Assembly: GCA_002449335.1 (NCBI GenBank)
Contig: DKDL01000031.1
Location: forward strand, 28,182 to 34,397
Length of the DNA: 6,216 bases
Direction of reading: 5' to 3'
From: Succinatimonas sp. UBA6849
GTDB lineage: Bacteria > Pseudomonadota > Gammaproteobacteria > Enterobacterales > Succinivibrionaceae
Shown: piece by piece, positions 5,741-6,216 of the stretch
Layout: every line of letters starts with the position of its first letter
Position numbering within the stretch: position 1 is the stretch's first letter
Notes under the pieces: model-generated
The model's input: only the letters and a program-made list of their open reading frames with translations
Told to the model about the DNA's origin: nothing
Databases searched by the model: none
Translations under genes and position numbers: made by a program

Positions 5741-6216
5741 TTATTCCTGAGGATTTAAAACTTTAAGACGAGCAGATGCACCTTTTCTTGAAAGAGCTTT
5801 ATATAACTCATCAACCACAGGAGATAGCATCTCATCAATGCCGAATGGATAATTTAAAATCAGCATGCCAGAACCACACATGCCAAAGACTTCTTCCTGC
5901 TCTTCAATACAAAGTTCGATCTGCAGCATAGGTACATTCAATCGTCTTAAATCATTGGTAAGGTTCTTAGAATGATCACGAAGCTTGCCTAAAACTGGGT
6001 ACCAGATAGCAAAAACACCTGTATTCCATTTATGAAGACCATTCTTTACAGCTTTAACAAGATCTATATACTCGTTTTTCTCTTCATAGGCAGGATCGAT
6101 TACTACCATACCTCTTCTAGGTGTAGGAGGTAAGAGTGCATTTAAAGCCTCAAGACCGTCACGATGCTGAATGTTACAGCGTCTGTCACGCTTAAAATTA
6201 TTTCTTAGATTCTCAT
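5741..6216 (-). CDS. rlmJ: 23S rRNA (adenine-2030-N6)-methyltransferase RlmJ, C-terminal part (partial at right edge)
   Basis: The frame stays open to the window edge: 35 codons precede the Met at 6109 (starting ENLRNNFKRD), giving 157 visible residues of a protein that is about 280 aa in E. coli. The order of blocks follows E. coli RlmJ as I know it: the acidic/basic stretch with RDGLEAL, LLPP, RRGMVVIDPAYE (E. coli RRGLILIDPPYE), FAIWYPV, LQIEL and GSGMLILNYPF. RlmJ transfers a methyl group from S-adenosylmethionine to N6 of A2030 in 23S rRNA and acts alone in the cytoplasm. The catalytic motif IV reads DPAY rather than the usual DPPY; the Asp and the aromatic residue are kept, so activity is likely. 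The AdoMet-binding N-terminal motifs lie outside the window. The EamA transporter follows 6 nt downstream. Identification is firm from the visible half. Confidence 0.93.
   Translation of the reverse strand, partial: ENLRNNFKRDRRCNIQHRDGLEALNALLPPTPRRGMVVIDPAYEEKNEYIDLVKAVKNGLHKWNTGVFAIWYPVLGKLRDHSKNLTNDLRRLNVPMLQIELCIEEQEEVFGMCGSGMLILNYPFGIDEMLSPVVDELYKALSRKGASARLKVLNPQE

Noticed and set aside
1..6216. Mobile elements, tRNA, CRISPR or phage genes
   Set aside because: No transposase, integrase, array of spaced repeats, terminal repeats or cloverleaf-like sequence was found when reading both strands.

Overview
The window looks like a piece of chromosome from an AT-rich gammaproteobacterium. 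The best evidence is the C-terminal part of RlmJ, a 23S rRNA methyltransferase typical of gammaproteobacteria, together with a partial GGDEF-EAL protein. The low G+C by eye, the TTA-rich leucine usage and the type of metal ATPase would suit an anaerobic gut lineage such as Succinivibrionaceae, but that placement is inference. I see no insertion sequence, tRNA, rRNA, CRISPR array or phage gene.

Layout: (1) 1-1013, plus strand, the 3' end of a GGDEF-EAL cyclic-di-GMP gene cut by the left edge, closed by a strong intrinsic terminator (1035-1074). (2) 1107-4555, minus strand, a four-gene set read right to left: a 96-aa HMA_2-like protein, a 222-aa membrane-anchored HMA_2-like protein, a 718-aa P1B-type metal ATPase, and, after a gap holding a large hairpin, a 79-aa single-pass membrane protein. 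The first three are spaced by 9 and 0 nt, so they are surely one operon. (3) 4556-4867, a 312-bp gene-free stretch with the probable promoter of that operon and several dyads. (4) 4868-6216, minus strand, rlmJ (cut by the right edge) followed after 6 nt by a ten-helix EamA/DMT transporter.

The metal cluster is the most interesting part. The ATPase has all the P-type catalytic motifs, but its transmembrane metal site reads Ser-Cys-Gly rather than the usual Cys-Pro-Cys type. Its partners are cysteine-poor HMA_2-like proteins without CxxC, plus a small protein with a Gly/Ala-rich membrane helix and a charged helical tail. This set of parts resembles the fez clusters (FezA small membrane protein, FezB P1B-6 ATPase, FezC HMA-type protein) that build ferrosomes, the membrane-bound iron-storage granules described in Desulfovibrio, Shewanella and Clostridioides. 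The small protein also recalls the PacL proteins that accompany mycobacterial metal ATPases such as CtpC. The ferrosome reading is a hypothesis from architecture and motifs, not a demonstrated homology.

The EAL gene converges on the metal cluster and the rlmJ-EamA pair lies upstream of it on the same strand; nothing in the sequence ties either functionally to metal handling.
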